A DNA stretch of 48,795 bases from Pseudomonas putida (GTDB taxonomy: Bacteria > Pseudomonadota > Gammaproteobacteria > Pseudomonadales > Pseudomonadaceae): assembly GCF_001941965.1 (NCBI RefSeq), contig NZ_MKZO01000040.1, positions 1-48,795 on the forward strand. The letters are read 5' to 3'. The position numbers were made by a program, and so were the translations under genes. A model generated the notes under the pieces. That model was given only the letters and a program-made list of their open reading frames with translations, ran no database searches and had not been told where the DNA came from. Positions within the stretch are counted from its first letter, which is position 1; the number at the start of each line of letters is the position of its first letter. Shown in pieces: positions 15,982 to 24,601 of the stretch.

Positions 15982-18075
15982 TTACATCGAATAGGCCAGG
16001 CTCAGGCTCAGGTTCCGCGGCTCGCCCGGCATGTTCCACGCCAGGTTGTAGCCCCGCTCGTAGTACTTGCGGTCGAACAGGTTGTTCAGGTTCACCCCGA
16101 GGGTGAGCTGCTCACTGGCCTTGTAGTGGGCCAGCAGATCGACGGTGCTGTAGGACGGCAAACGGAAACGGCTGCCCGCCTGCCCGGAGCGCTCGCCAAC
16201 GTAGTTCGCCGCCGCACCAAAGTCCGATCCACGCAACGCCCCGTCCTGGAATTCATACACCGCCATCACGCTGCCGCTGTGCCGGGGAATGCCCAGCAGA
16301 TCGCTGCCCTTGGGCAGGGCCGCATCGCCCTTGGTCACCTCGGCGTCGATGTACGCATAGGCGCCGATCACCCGCACCTCGTCCGTCACCTGCCCGCTGA
16401 ATTGCAGATCCATGCCCTGGCTGCGCGCCTTGCCCGCCGCAATGCTGTCGCCGGAGGCATCGGTGGTGATGACGTTTTCCTTGTCGATATGGAACAGCGC
16501 CAGCGTTGCGCCAACCCGGCTATCGAACAGGTCCAGCTTCAGCCCGGTTTCGTAACCGATGCCCTTCTCCGGCTTGTACACCTGCCCGCGCGTGCCGATG
16601 GCATTGGGCTTGAACGAGGTGGAGGCGTTGGCGAACACCCCCACTTGCGGCGTCAGTTGGTACATCAGGCCAAGCCGTGGCGTCGCCACATCCTTTTCCT
16701 GGCTATTGCTGACCCGAGTCGCGCGGTTCAGCGCGGTCTGCTCGACCCGCTCCAGGCGCACGCCGACCAGCCCGCGCAGGCGGTCGGTAAAGGCGATCTG
16801 GTCCTGCAGGTTCAACGCATAGCTTTCGGTGTGCTCGAAGAAGTCATTGGCATTCACCAGTGGCGGCTTAGCCTGGCCGTACACCGGGTTGTAGATGTCC
16901 AGCCCGTAGCCGAAACCGGTCACGCTTTGCGGATACTTCTGGCTGTTGCGGTAGTTCTCGTACTCCAGGCCGATCAGGCTCTGGTGCTGCCAGCCAAGGA
17001 ACTCGAACTGTCCATGCAGCTCGGCCTGGGTGATGTTGTCGTTCCACTCGAAATCCCGCTCGCGGTAGAAGCGGCTGATGCGATCCCCCACCACGCGGGA
17101 GGTTTCCGAGCTGTCACCCCGCAAGGTGCCCTGGGTGTAGTGGTTGGCCAGGCGCAGTTTCCAGTTGTCGTCGAGGTAATGCTCGAGGGCCACGTCGAGG
17201 GTCTGGTTGTCGTTGCGGATATGGCCGTCGTTGGGCTCGCCGAGGTAGGTCGAGCGCGAGACCGGCCCCAGCGCGTTGTTCACCGCCGGGATACCCCGGT
17301 CGAACACCGACTCGGTGCGGGAGAACTCGGTGTCGATGGACAACAGCGTGTCCGGGCTCAGTTGCCAGCTCAGCGACGGGCTGACGATGGCCCGGCGTCC
17401 GTCGACATGGTCGCGGAAGCTGCCGTTGTCCTCCACCGCCAGGTTCACCCGTGACAGCACCCGGCCGTCTTCGTCCAGCGGAGTGTTGACGTCGAGGCTG
17501 CTGCGGTAGCGGTCCCAACTGCCGGCGCTGGCCTTGAAGGTGCTGAAGGCTTCGGCCTGAGGTTTCTTGCCGACGATATTGACCAGGCCACCCGGGTCAC
17601 CACGGCCGTAGAGGCTGGCGGCCGGGCCCTTGAGCACCTCGATACGCTCGATCGCCGAAGTATCCGGCGCGCTGTAGCTGCCGCGGTTGATGGCGAAGCC
17701 GTTCTTGTACAGCTCGCCGGTGGTGAAGCCGCGCACGCTGTAGTTGAGGAAGGTCAGGCCGCCGAAGTTGTTCTGCCGCGAGACGCCGCCGGCGAAGTCG
17801 AGGGCGCGGTCGATGCGGGTGGTGTTGAGGTCCTGCAGCACCTGGGCGGGTACCACGCTGATGGCTTGCGGGGTGTCGCGGATATCGGTGTCGGTGCGTG
17901 TCGCGGTGGCCGAACGGGTGGCGCGGTAGCCCTGGACGGGGCCGTCGGCGCGTTCTTCGACCTGGCGCTCGTTGATGTTCAGGGCATCGAGGAGAACCGG
18001 GTCCTGGGCAAGGGCGGGCAGGCCGAGCAGGCTGGCGGAAAGGCCAAGGGAGAGCTTGGTGAGGGGGGTGGTCAT
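15982..18075 (-). CDS. TonB-dependent (siderophore-type) outer-membrane receptor
   Basis: 697 aa. A signal peptide of about 24 residues ends LPALA. A plug domain follows (RDTPQAISVVPAQVLQD, VRGFTTGELYKNG, the IERIEVLKGPAASLYGRGDPGG block typical of TonB-siderophore receptors, then NIVGKKP). The 22-strand barrel ends with the NLFDRKYYERG motif and LSLSLAYSM. The final residue is Met rather than the usual aromatic, with Tyr two places before. Start ATG at 18075; a longer frame is non-conserved. The class looks like FhuA/FecA-type ferric-siderophore receptors, substrate unknown. No ECF sigma or regulator gene is adjacent. The upstream box described below may instead point to zinc control. Confidence 0.88.
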   Translation of the reverse strand: MTTPLTKLSLGLSASLLGLPALAQDPVLLDALNINERQVEERADGPVQGYRATRSATATRTDTDIRDTPQAISVVPAQVLQDLNTTRIDRALDFAGGVSRQNNFGGLTFLNYSVRGFTTGELYKNGFAINRGSYSAPDTSAIERIEVLKGPAASLYGRGDPGGLVNIVGKKPQAEAFSTFKASAGSWDRYRSSLDVNTPLDEDGRVLSRVNLAVEDNGSFRDHVDGRRAIVSPSLSWQLSPDTLLSIDTEFSRTESVFDRGIPAVNNALGPVSRSTYLGEPNDGHIRNDNQTLDVALEHYLDDNWKLRLANHYTQGTLRGDSSETSRVVGDRISRFYRERDFEWNDNITQAELHGQFEFLGWQHQSLIGLEYENYRNSQKYPQSVTGFGYGLDIYNPVYGQAKPPLVNANDFFEHTESYALNLQDQIAFTDRLRGLVGVRLERVEQTALNRATRVSNSQEKDVATPRLGLMYQLTPQVGVFANASTSFKPNAIGTRGQVYKPEKGIGYETGLKLDLFDSRVGATLALFHIDKENVITTDASGDSIAAGKARSQGMDLQFSGQVTDEVRVIGAYAYIDAEVTKGDAALPKGSDLLGIPRHSGSVMAVYEFQDGALRGSDFGAAANYVGERSGQAGSRFRLPSYSTVDLLAHYKASEQLTLGVNLNNLFDRKYYERGYNLAWNMPGEPRNLSLSLAYSM

Positions 18076-18095
18076 GGGGGCACCTGGATTGTTGA

Positions 18096-18110
18096 TGTGA
18101 TAACATAACA
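18096..18110 (-). promoter_or_regulatory. Candidate metal-regulator (Zur-like) box before the TonB receptor
   Basis: On the minus strand TGTTATGTTATCACA, 20 nt before the receptor ATG. It is an imperfect palindrome close to the TGTTATA-N-TATAACA core of gammaproteobacterial Zur boxes, differing at about 3 positions. A Fur box is not evident nearby. Confidence 0.3.
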
Positions 18111-18172
18111 ATTCAAGTGGAAAAAGGCACCCTTGGGTTTGTGGGGGTTTGGGGTTCTCTGGCAAGCCTCAA

Positions 18173-18256
18173 GGGCCTCATCGCTGGCAAGCCAGCTCCC
18201 ACAGGTTTTGCGGTGCACGCGGTCCCTGTGGGAGCTGGCTTGCCAGCGATAGGGCC
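18173..18256. repeat. REPIN
   Basis: Inverted REP pair of the main family in the gap upstream of the TonB receptor and downstream of the flavin reductase gene. Confidence 0.9.
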
Positions 18257-18263
18257 AGTAGAT

Positions 18264-19208
18264 TCACCCGCGAATCACAGCCTTCAACACCATCTTGAAA
18301 TTCTCGATCTGCTCTTCACTGAACTGCCCGAACACCTTGTCCTGCTGTTCCTGGGCAATGCTCCACAGCGCCTCGGTCTGCTCCACGCCATTGGCGGTCA
18401 GGCGCACATTGCCGCCCTCCTCGCTGCCACTCACCAGCCCCTTGCGGGTCAGGTTGGCCACCGCCTCGTCGATCTCCCGCGCCGGCATCGCCACTTCCCG
18501 CTGCAGATCGGCCAGGCTCAAACCGGCATCGTTCTCCAGCACCATCAGCATCCGCGCTTCGCTGGTGCGCAGGCCGCTGGACAGCTGGCGCGGCTGGTAC
18601 CCGGCCTGGTAGGCGCGCAGGGCCTGGGTCATCAGGTAGTACAGGTTATGGCTCAGGCGCCCCTGGAAATGACTGCTCGGCGGCTGGCCTTCCTCGCGAC
18701 GGGTCATGCGCGTATGCGGCAGCACCATGGAATACGCACCCTGGTGATACAGCAACGGCGAACGCCCGCAATCCTCGAAGGCCACCACCTTGCCGATCAT
18801 GATCCAGTGATCGCCACCATCGACCATCTGGTACTTCTCGCACTGGAAGTTGGCCGAGCAGTCCGAGAGGATCGGCGCCCCACCCGCTCCCGCCTGGTGG
18901 GCGATACCGCCGAAGCGGTCATCTCGCGGCTTGGCGAAGTTGTTGGACAGGTCGATCTGGTCCGCGGCCAGGATATTCACCGCGAAATGGCTGGCCGCAT
19001 CGAAGGTCGCCAGGCTGCTGGAGCGTTTGTCGAGGCTCCAGAGGATCAGCGGCGGGTCGAGGGACACCGAGTTGAAGCTGTTGGCGGTAACACCCACCTT
19101 GTTGCCCCGGCCATCGTCGGCGGTGACCACGGTGACGCCAGTGGCAAAGTTGCCCAGGGCGCGGCGGAAGGCACGGCTGTCGAAGGCCGCGGCAGTTTCT
19201 GTAGACAT
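18264..19208 (-). CDS. 4-Hydroxyphenylacetate 3-hydroxylase, reductase component (C1 type with MarR-like C-terminal domain)
   Basis: 314 aa. Residues 1-165 form a flavin-reductase-like split-barrel domain (RALGNFATGVTVVTA, VGVTANSFNSVSLDPPL, ILWSLDK) that uses NADH to reduce FMN. Residues about 190-314 form a MarR-like winged helix (LSLADLQREVAMPAREIDEAVANLTRKGLVSG). This two-domain build and length match the C1 reductase of the Acinetobacter baumannii HPA hydroxylase, where the MarR-like part senses HPA and releases autoinhibition (knowledge of that family). The reductase lies 69 bp behind the oxygenase gene in one operon, and supplies reduced flavin to it. Confidence 0.88.
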   Translation of the reverse strand: MSTETAAAFDSRAFRRALGNFATGVTVVTADDGRGNKVGVTANSFNSVSLDPPLILWSLDKRSSSLATFDAASHFAVNILAADQIDLSNNFAKPRDDRFGGIAHQAGAGGAPILSDCSANFQCEKYQMVDGGDHWIMIGKVVAFEDCGRSPLLYHQGAYSMVLPHTRMTRREEGQPPSSHFQGRLSHNLYYLMTQALRAYQAGYQPRQLSSGLRTSEARMLMVLENDAGLSLADLQREVAMPAREIDEAVANLTRKGLVSGSEEGGNVRLTANGVEQTEALWSIAQEQQDKVFGQFSEEQIENFKMVLKAVIRG

Positions 19209-19277
19209 GCAAGACTCCCCGGCTGCCCGCGAATGGGCAACCGTGATTGTTGTTATACGAGAGAGAAGAAGTGGAAC

Positions 19278-20447
19278 TCAGACCATGCTCGGGTCAGGTT
19301 CCAGGCCCATCAGTTCACGACCGAGGATCTGCGCGCAGACGTCGTAGTCGGTGTAGGCATGGGCGCCGGTCATGTGCGAGTCGCGCCACAGGCGCTGCAG
19401 CTCGTTGCTCTCGAACCAGGCGGTACCGCCGGCGGCTTCGTACAGGCGATCGACGGCCTGGATGCACATCTTCACCGCGTAGGCCTGGTTGGTGCGCCAG
19501 AACGCCAGGGTCTCGCGGTTCGGGTATTCCTTGCGCGCACCGTGGTCGGCGTGGTCCTGCCAGGTCTTTTCGAGGAAGGCACGGGCGGCGGCGACCTGAT
19601 GGGTCGATTCGGCCAGGCGCATCAGCGCCGGGGTCGCGGCACCGACGCTGACGCCGGTGTAGGCGCGCACGCGGTTTTTGGTCTTCTCGCGGAAGGCTTC
19701 CAGCATGCGCTCGGCGATGCCCAGGCTGATGGTCGCGAAACCGACGGCGAAGTACGGGCGATACGGGGTGTAGAAGATCTTGCTGTCCGGGTACAGACCG
19801 AAGCCGGCGGACTTGCCTTCCATCATGTCCTTGGCTTTCTGGATGCGGTGCTCGGGGACGAAGGCCTTGTCGATGATCAGGGTCTTGGTGCCGCTGCCCT
19901 TCATGCCGGCGGCGAACCAGTCGTCACGGATCTCGTAGTCGCTGCGTGGCAGCACGGCGAAGCAGTAGTCCTGGGTGCCTTCGGCATTGGCCCGGCGGCA
20001 ACCGACGATGGCCCACTCGGCGTGATCGCAACCGCTGCTCCAGCCCATTTCGCCGCTGAACAGCAGGCCACCCTCGACCTCTTCGACACGGCCGAACGGC
20101 GCGATGCTGCTGGAGGCGGTGTGGTCCGGGTTCACGCCCCAGATTTCTTCCTGGAGCCTGGCCGGGAACATCGCCAACTGGTGGTTGTGGGTGCACAGCA
20201 GGCTCATGGCCCAGGCGGTGCTGGCGCAGGCACCGGCCAGCAGGGCGATGCAATCGGTGAATTCCGGCAGGGAGATCTCCATGCCGCCGTAGGCTTTCGG
20301 CAGGAACGCGCGGTGCAGGCCGATGCCCTTGAGCAGGGCGATGTTCTCGGCAGGGACCATACGGTCCTTCTCGGCACGGGAGGCATTGGCGGCGATAGCC
20401 GGGAGTACCGACTTGAGGTCTTCGAGCAGCGGGTTTGGCTTTTTCAT
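19278..20447 (-). CDS. 4-Hydroxyphenylacetate 3-hydroxylase, oxygenase component (C2 type, acyl-CoA dehydrogenase fold)
   Basis: 389 aa flavin-dependent monooxygenase with an acyl-CoA dehydrogenase-like fold: an N-terminal helical part (RMVPAENIALLKGIGLHRAFLPKAYGG), a middle beta domain (SGEMGWSSGCDHAEWAIVG) and a C-terminal four-helix part (AAGGTAWFESNELQRLWRDSH). It belongs to the two-component HpaH-C2/IacA-like group. With the C1-type reductase downstream it should convert 4-hydroxyphenylacetate to 3,4-dihydroxyphenylacetate (homoprotocatechuate). The ring-cleavage genes for that product are not in this window. Divergent from an arylacetaldehyde dehydrogenase, which fits the supply of the substrate. 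A related acid such as indoleacetate cannot be excluded from sequence alone. Confidence 0.85.
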   Translation of the reverse strand: MKKPNPLLEDLKSVLPAIAANASRAEKDRMVPAENIALLKGIGLHRAFLPKAYGGMEISLPEFTDCIALLAGACASTAWAMSLLCTHNHQLAMFPARLQEEIWGVNPDHTASSSIAPFGRVEEVEGGLLFSGEMGWSSGCDHAEWAIVGCRRANAEGTQDYCFAVLPRSDYEIRDDWFAAGMKGSGTKTLIIDKAFVPEHRIQKAKDMMEGKSAGFGLYPDSKIFYTPYRPYFAVGFATISLGIAERMLEAFREKTKNRVRAYTGVSVGAATPALMRLAESTHQVAAARAFLEKTWQDHADHGARKEYPNRETLAFWRTNQAYAVKMCIQAVDRLYEAAGGTAWFESNELQRLWRDSHMTGAHAYTDYDVCAQILGRELMGLEPDPSMV

Positions 20448-20707
20448 GGGAGGCCCTGCTTATTATTGGATGTCCGACTGAGCTACCAGTGGCAGCGACT
20501 GCGGCGGATTCGGGGCCAGTATGGGAGCCGGGCGAGAGGCTGAAAATGCACCTTCCACAGACAAAATTGTACTTTCCATGGCGCAACCGACGCGGCCTTC
20601 CGATCGGTTGGCAGACCCGGTCATGTCGCCCTGGCAGGCACAGTCAAGTCACCCGCGCGAGCCTGCGCTAGGGTGCGGCTTTGCCTCTTTGCACAGGTAC
20701 TTCCGAG
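20448..20707. promoter_or_regulatory. Divergent promoter region between HPA hydroxylase and aldehyde dehydrogenase genes
   Basis: 260 bp with no gene. An AT-richer island at about 20550-20580 holds an imperfect inverted repeat built on CAGACAA and TTGTACTTTCC, a candidate operator. A TTATTATTGG stretch next to the oxygenase start (20460-20469) may belong to its promoter. No consensus for a named regulator is recognised. Confidence 0.4.
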
Positions 20708-22192
20708 ATGAGCATTTCCCTTCTGCCTGCCGTCCAGGCCTTTCTCCAGCGCGACCACGGCCTGTTTATCGACGGCCGCGCCCAGGTCGCCGGCAGCGAT
20801 CGCAAACTCGAGGTCATCGACCCGGCCTGCGGCGAAGTCATCGCCCGTGTCGGCGAAGCCAGCCCGGCGGATATCGACGCTGCCGTGGCGTCGGCGCGCA
20901 AGGGCTTCGCCCAATGGTCCCAGGCCGCCCCGGCGGTGCGTGGTGCGGTGCTGCTGAAACTGGCCGACCTGCTGGAAAGCCACTGCGAGGAACTGGCGCA
21001 GATCGAGACCCTGCAATCGGGCAAGCTGATCCAGATTTCGCGCAACTTCGAAGTGGCCCAGGCCGCGCACTTCCTGCGTTACTACGCCGGCTGGGCGACC
21101 AAGATCGGCGGCGAGACCATCACCCCGTCGCTGCCCTCGTTCAATGGCGAGAAGTACACCGCCTTCACCCTGCGCGAGCCGATCGGCGTGGTGGTGGGCA
21201 TCGTGCCGTGGAACTTCTCGACCATGATCGCCATCTGGAAACTGGCCTCGGCGCTGGTCACCGGCTGCAGCGTGGTGATCAAGCCGAGCGAGTTCACCCC
21301 GCTGACCATCCTGCGTATTGCCGAACTGGCGGTGCAAGCCGGCCTGCCGGCGGGTGCCCTGAACGTGGTCACCGGTGCCGGTGGCGTGGGCAAGGCGCTG
21401 ATCGAGCACCCGCATACCGACAAGGTCTCCTTCACCGGCTCGGTGCCCACCGGCCTGGCCGTGGGCCAGACCGCGATGGCCGCCAACCTGACCCGCGCCA
21501 CCCTGGAACTGGGCGGCAAGAACGCCGCCGGCTTCCTGGCGGACGTGGACGTGGAAAAGGCAGTGAACGGCATCATCGAGGCAGGCTTCCTGCACTCCGG
21601 GCAGATCTGTGCGGCGGCAGAGCGCTTCTATGTGCACCGCTCGCAGATCCATGCCATCACCCAACGCCTGTGCGAGCGCCTGAGCCAGTTGAAGATCGGC
21701 TCGCCGCTGGATGAAAGCGCCGAGTTCGGTCCGGTCACCAACAAGCAGCACCAGGCCAAGCTGGGCCAACTGTTCGCCAAGGCGCGCGCCGAGAACTGCA
21801 CCATCCTGCATGGCGGCCAGTTGATCGACGGGCCGGGCTGCTATGTCGAGCCGACGGTGATCCTGGCCAACTCGGCCAGGGACAGCCTGATGACCGAAGA
21901 GACCTTCGGCCCGGTGGCGACCTTCCTCGCCTATGACACCGAGGAAGAGCTGGTCGAACTGATGAACGACAGCCCCTACGGCCTGAGTGCCAGCCTGTGG
22001 ACCAATGACCTGGGCAAGGCCATGCGCCTGATCCCGCAGATCCAGGCGGGGACCTTGTGGGTGAACATGCATACCCTGCTGGACCCGGCGGTGCCGTTTG
22101 GCGGGATCAAGGCGTCGGGTGTGGGCCGGGAGTTTGGTGGGGCGTTTATCGAGGATTACACCGAGCTGAAGTCCGTAATGATCCGCTACTGA
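20708..22192 (+). CDS. Phenylacetaldehyde dehydrogenase-like aldehyde dehydrogenase
   Basis: 494 aa NAD-dependent aldehyde dehydrogenase. VVGIVPWNFSTMIAIWKLASAL and KPSEFTPLT form the NAD-binding region, the catalytic Glu is in LELGGKN and the catalytic Cys in HSGQICAAAERFY, with the C-terminal motif PFGGIKASGVGRE. The opening (AVQAFLQRDHGLFIDG) and the WVNMHTLLDPAVPFGG segment are those of FeaB/PadA phenylacetaldehyde dehydrogenases, not betaine aldehyde dehydrogenases. The expected reaction is aryl-acetaldehyde to arylacetate. It is divergent from the HPA hydroxylase and may feed it. The ribosome binding site is weak; an alternative ATG at 20681 would add nine residues. Confidence 0.82.
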   Translation: MSISLLPAVQAFLQRDHGLFIDGRAQVAGSDRKLEVIDPACGEVIARVGEASPADIDAAVASARKGFAQWSQAAPAVRGAVLLKLADLLESHCEELAQIETLQSGKLIQISRNFEVAQAAHFLRYYAGWATKIGGETITPSLPSFNGEKYTAFTLREPIGVVVGIVPWNFSTMIAIWKLASALVTGCSVVIKPSEFTPLTILRIAELAVQAGLPAGALNVVTGAGGVGKALIEHPHTDKVSFTGSVPTGLAVGQTAMAANLTRATLELGGKNAAGFLADVDVEKAVNGIIEAGFLHSGQICAAAERFYVHRSQIHAITQRLCERLSQLKIGSPLDESAEFGPVTNKQHQAKLGQLFAKARAENCTILHGGQLIDGPGCYVEPTVILANSARDSLMTEETFGPVATFLAYDTEEELVELMNDSPYGLSASLWTNDLGKAMRLIPQIQAGTLWVNMHTLLDPAVPFGGIKASGVGREFGGAFIEDYTELKSVMIRY

Positions 22193-22222
22193 CACAACCA
22201 AAACAGCAAGGACACCTCTGAA

Positions 22223-22313
22223 CCTGTGGGAGCTGGCTTGCCAGCGATGAGGCCAGCCTGGGCAATGATGTTGTCAGGTCTGGCCAAATCGCTGGCAAGC
22301 CAGCTCCCACAGG
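22223..22313. repeat. REPIN
   Basis: Inverted REP pair of the main family between the aldehyde dehydrogenase and the LysR gene, both on the plus strand. Confidence 0.9.
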
Positions 22314-22393
22314 TTTTTTGCACTTTCCAGAAAATCCCATTCCACTCCAAAAGCTTTAGAATGCCCAGCTCCCCCTCCCCTCCAGGTTCTCCC

Positions 22394-23257
22394 ATGGACA
22401 TCGAGCTGGCCCGGACCTTCCTTGAAATCGTGCGCAGCGGCAGTCTGGTCGCGGCCGCCGAGCGCCTGCATGTCACCCAGACCGCCATCAGCGCCCGGGT
22501 GCAGAAGCTCGAACAGCAACTCGACAGCCAGCTCTTCATCCGCAGCCGCGCCGGCGCCAGCCTGACGCCCAATGGCGAGGCCTTCGTGCCCTACGCCAAC
22601 CAGCTCCTGCACACCTGGGAAGCCGCCCGCCGCGACCTGCCGCTGACCGACAATTTCCACCAGGTCCTGCGCATCGGCGGTGAAGTCAGCCTGTGCAACC
22701 CGCTGATGCTCGACTGGGTCAGCGTGCTCCACGAACAGATGCCCCACCACGGGATCCGCAGCGAAGTCGGCGAAAGCGACACCCTGCTGCAGAAGCTCGA
22801 GGCCGGCACCCTCGACGCGGCGCTGGTCTACCAGCCGATCTACAGCCCCGGCCTGCAAGTGGAACAACTGCTGGAAGAAAAACTGATCCGCATCCAGCTC
22901 GCGCGCAAGCCCGAGCCCTACGTGTATATCGACTGGGGCGACGCCTTCCGCCGTCTGCACGACGAAGCCCTGCCGGACTGCGCACGCCCGGCGCTGAGCT
23001 TCAACCTCGGCCCGCTGGCCCTGCAGTTCATCCTCGAACACGGCGGCAGCGGCTATTTCCGCACGCGGGTGGTGCAGAGCTATCTGGATCGCGGCGTGCT
23101 GCAACGGGTGCCCCAGGCCCCGGAATTCCCCTACCCCACCTGGCTGGTGTACCCACGGGAACGGGATTCGGAGGTGTTGCAGCAGGCTTTCGACCTGCTG
23201 CGCCAGGTGGTTGCGCGCGAGAGCGACTGGTCGCAGCGCTGGGATCCGCTGATCTAG
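22394..23257 (+). CDS. LysR family transcriptional regulator
   Basis: 287 aa. An N-terminal winged helix-turn-helix (MDIELARTFLEIVRSGSLVAAAERLHVTQTAISARVQKLEQQL, residues 1-43, shown here only by its type) is followed by RAGASLTPNGEAF and a substrate-binding-like domain from about residue 90. LysR proteins usually act near their own gene, so candidates are the aldehyde dehydrogenase upstream or the HPP gene downstream, but no target is shown. Its TAG stop overlaps the stop of the convergent HPP-CBS gene in a shared CTAG. Confidence 0.88.
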   Translation: MDIELARTFLEIVRSGSLVAAAERLHVTQTAISARVQKLEQQLDSQLFIRSRAGASLTPNGEAFVPYANQLLHTWEAARRDLPLTDNFHQVLRIGGEVSLCNPLMLDWVSVLHEQMPHHGIRSEVGESDTLLQKLEAGTLDAALVYQPIYSPGLQVEQLLEEKLIRIQLARKPEPYVYIDWGDAFRRLHDEALPDCARPALSFNLGPLALQFILEHGGSGYFRTRVVQSYLDRGVLQRVPQAPEFPYPTWLVYPRERDSEVLQQAFDLLRQVVARESDWSQRWDPLI

Positions 23258-24402
23258 GCGGCTTTGGCCAGACGGTCCTGGGCCAGCAGGTGTTGGCTCA
23301 GGGCGGCAATCAGGTCGGTCTGGGTGACCACTCCAACCACCTTCCCGCCTTCCAGCACCGGCAGGCAGTGCAAGCCGCGATCGCACAGCAGCGGGATCAG
23401 TTCCACCGCCTGATGATCGCTGTCCACGGTGATCACCGGCTCGCTCATGATCTGCTCCAGGGTCACCGCCTTGCCGCGACCGAACAGTCCGCGCCAGCTG
23501 AATCTGGCCTGGGCCATGGCCGGGCCGACCAGGTCGCTGAGGCTGACAATGCCCACCAGTTTGCCGGCCTTGTCCAGCACCGGGAGGTTCTTCAGGTGAT
23601 GACTGGACAGTTGCTTCCAGGCCTGCTGCAAAGTGGTCTGCGGGGTGGCGAACTGCACGTCGCGGGACATCACATGGGCCGCGCTGATCCCGCCGAGGCT
23701 GCGCTGCACGGCGTGACGCTCGGTGGCGAGGATGATCCGCTCCAGCTCGGGGCGGGTCACATCGACGAACTCGCCCAGTTCATCCAGGGCCTCGTCCAGA
23801 TCCCTGCTGCTGATCCCGACGCGCTCGCTGGCCGGCTGGTCGGCAGTGGCATGGGCAGCCTTGCGCGGCACGCCGATCTTTGGATAGAGCACCCCGGTCA
23901 GGCGGTTGTAGCCCACGGCCACGGCCAGCACGATCAAGGCGTTGAGCATCACCGGCTCGATTACCCGTGCGCCCATGGCCGCCAGCGACGGATCGGCCAG
24001 GGCCAGGCTCACCGCCAGCGCCGCACCCGGCGGATGCAGGCAGCGCAGCAGGCACATCAGCAGGATCACCAGCAGCAGCGCAGCGCCGGCCACATACAGG
24101 TTATGACCGAACCAGTGATGCAGGCTGATGCCCACCGCTGCGGCGCAGACATAGCTGGCCAGGAACGGCCAGGGCTGGGACAGCGCACCGGAGTGCACGG
24201 CGAACAGCAGCACGGTGGACGCCGCCAGCGGCGCCATCAGGTGCAAGGCGGCGGCACTGCCGAACAGGTAGCTGCACGCACTGCCCGCCAGCACCAGGGC
24301 CAGCAAGGCACCGAAGGCAGCGCGGAACCATTCTTTGGGGGGGATATGCAAAGCAGCCGGAATGAAGCGATCGAACCAGTGACCCAGACCACGACTAGAC
24401 AT
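23254..24402 (-). CDS. HPP family membrane protein with two C-terminal CBS domains
   Basis: 382 aa. The N-terminal HPP domain (about residues 15-170) has four or five membrane segments and contains the name-giving HPPGAAL motif. It is followed by a CBS pair (about 230-375; VMSRDVQF..., IMSEPVITVDSDHQAVELIP, VVGVVTQTDLI) that may sense nucleotides. HPP proteins of cyanobacteria and chloroplasts transport nitrite, so nitrite or another small anion is a possible substrate. The ATG at 24402 is chosen because the long upstream frame would run through a structured leader that includes a terminator-like hairpin. NtrC-like sites lie further upstream. Confidence 0.82.
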   Translation of the reverse strand: MSSRGLGHWFDRFIPAALHIPPKEWFRAAFGALLALVLAGSACSYLFGSAAALHLMAPLAASTVLLFAVHSGALSQPWPFLASYVCAAAVGISLHHWFGHNLYVAGAALLLVILLMCLLRCLHPPGAALAVSLALADPSLAAMGARVIEPVMLNALIVLAVAVGYNRLTGVLYPKIGVPRKAAHATADQPASERVGISSRDLDEALDELGEFVDVTRPELERIILATERHAVQRSLGGISAAHVMSRDVQFATPQTTLQQAWKQLSSHHLKNLPVLDKAGKLVGIVSLSDLVGPAMAQARFSWRGLFGRGKAVTLEQIMSEPVITVDSDHQAVELIPLLCDRGLHCLPVLEGGKVVGVVTQTDLIAALSQHLLAQDRLAKAA

Positions 24403-24419
24403 GTGAAGACCAGCACCTT

Positions 24420-24511
24420 TTGAAGAAAAGAAGCCCGCCCAACCTGGGCGGACTTGTATCGCGAGGGGCAATACGCAAAGGGCTCCTTCCTTGGAGATGG
24501 AAAGATTGCCC
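24420..24511 (-). promoter_or_regulatory. Structured leader with terminator-like hairpin before the HPP gene (candidate attenuator)
   Basis: Read on the minus strand, a 7-bp stem GGGCAAT/ATTGCCC (24505-24511 with 24466-24472) encloses a small hairpin CTCC-AAGGAA-GGAG (24483-24496). It is followed by a strong stem CCGCCCA/TGGGCGG (24435-24451) and then GCTTCTTTTCTTC. That is the order of an antiterminator-like fold followed by an intrinsic terminator, ending about 18 nt before the ATG. The hexaloop AAGGAA has A at position 1 and G at 4, as in ANTAR-protein target hairpins, but a second hexaloop hairpin is not evident. Confidence 0.5.
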
Positions 24512-24553
24512 GGCAGTGTGAAGAAATCCCGCCCCTTGCTCCAATTCAAAAAA

Positions 24554-24599
24554 GTGCTGTTTTAGTGCAATTATTTTGCAGTGTCACATTTTGGTGCAA
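24554..24599 (-). promoter_or_regulatory. Two NtrC-like sites upstream of the HPP leader
   Basis: On the minus strand TGCACCAAAATGTGACA and TGCACTAAAACAGCAC start 29 nt apart (about three helical turns). The NtrC consensus is TGCACC-N5-GGTGCA; the first has one perfect half site, the second is degenerate on both sides. No -24/-12 sigma-54 promoter was found between them and the gene. Confidence 0.35.
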
Positions 24600-24601
24600 A
24601 T

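Noticed and set aside
23254..23257. Overlapping stop codons of LysR and HPP genes in a shared CTAG
   Set aside because: Common outcome for convergent genes; no sign of special function.
24466..24511. A firm ANTAR/NasT riboregulator call for the HPP leader
   Set aside because: Only one hexaloop hairpin with A1/G4 was found; the second required hairpin is not evident.
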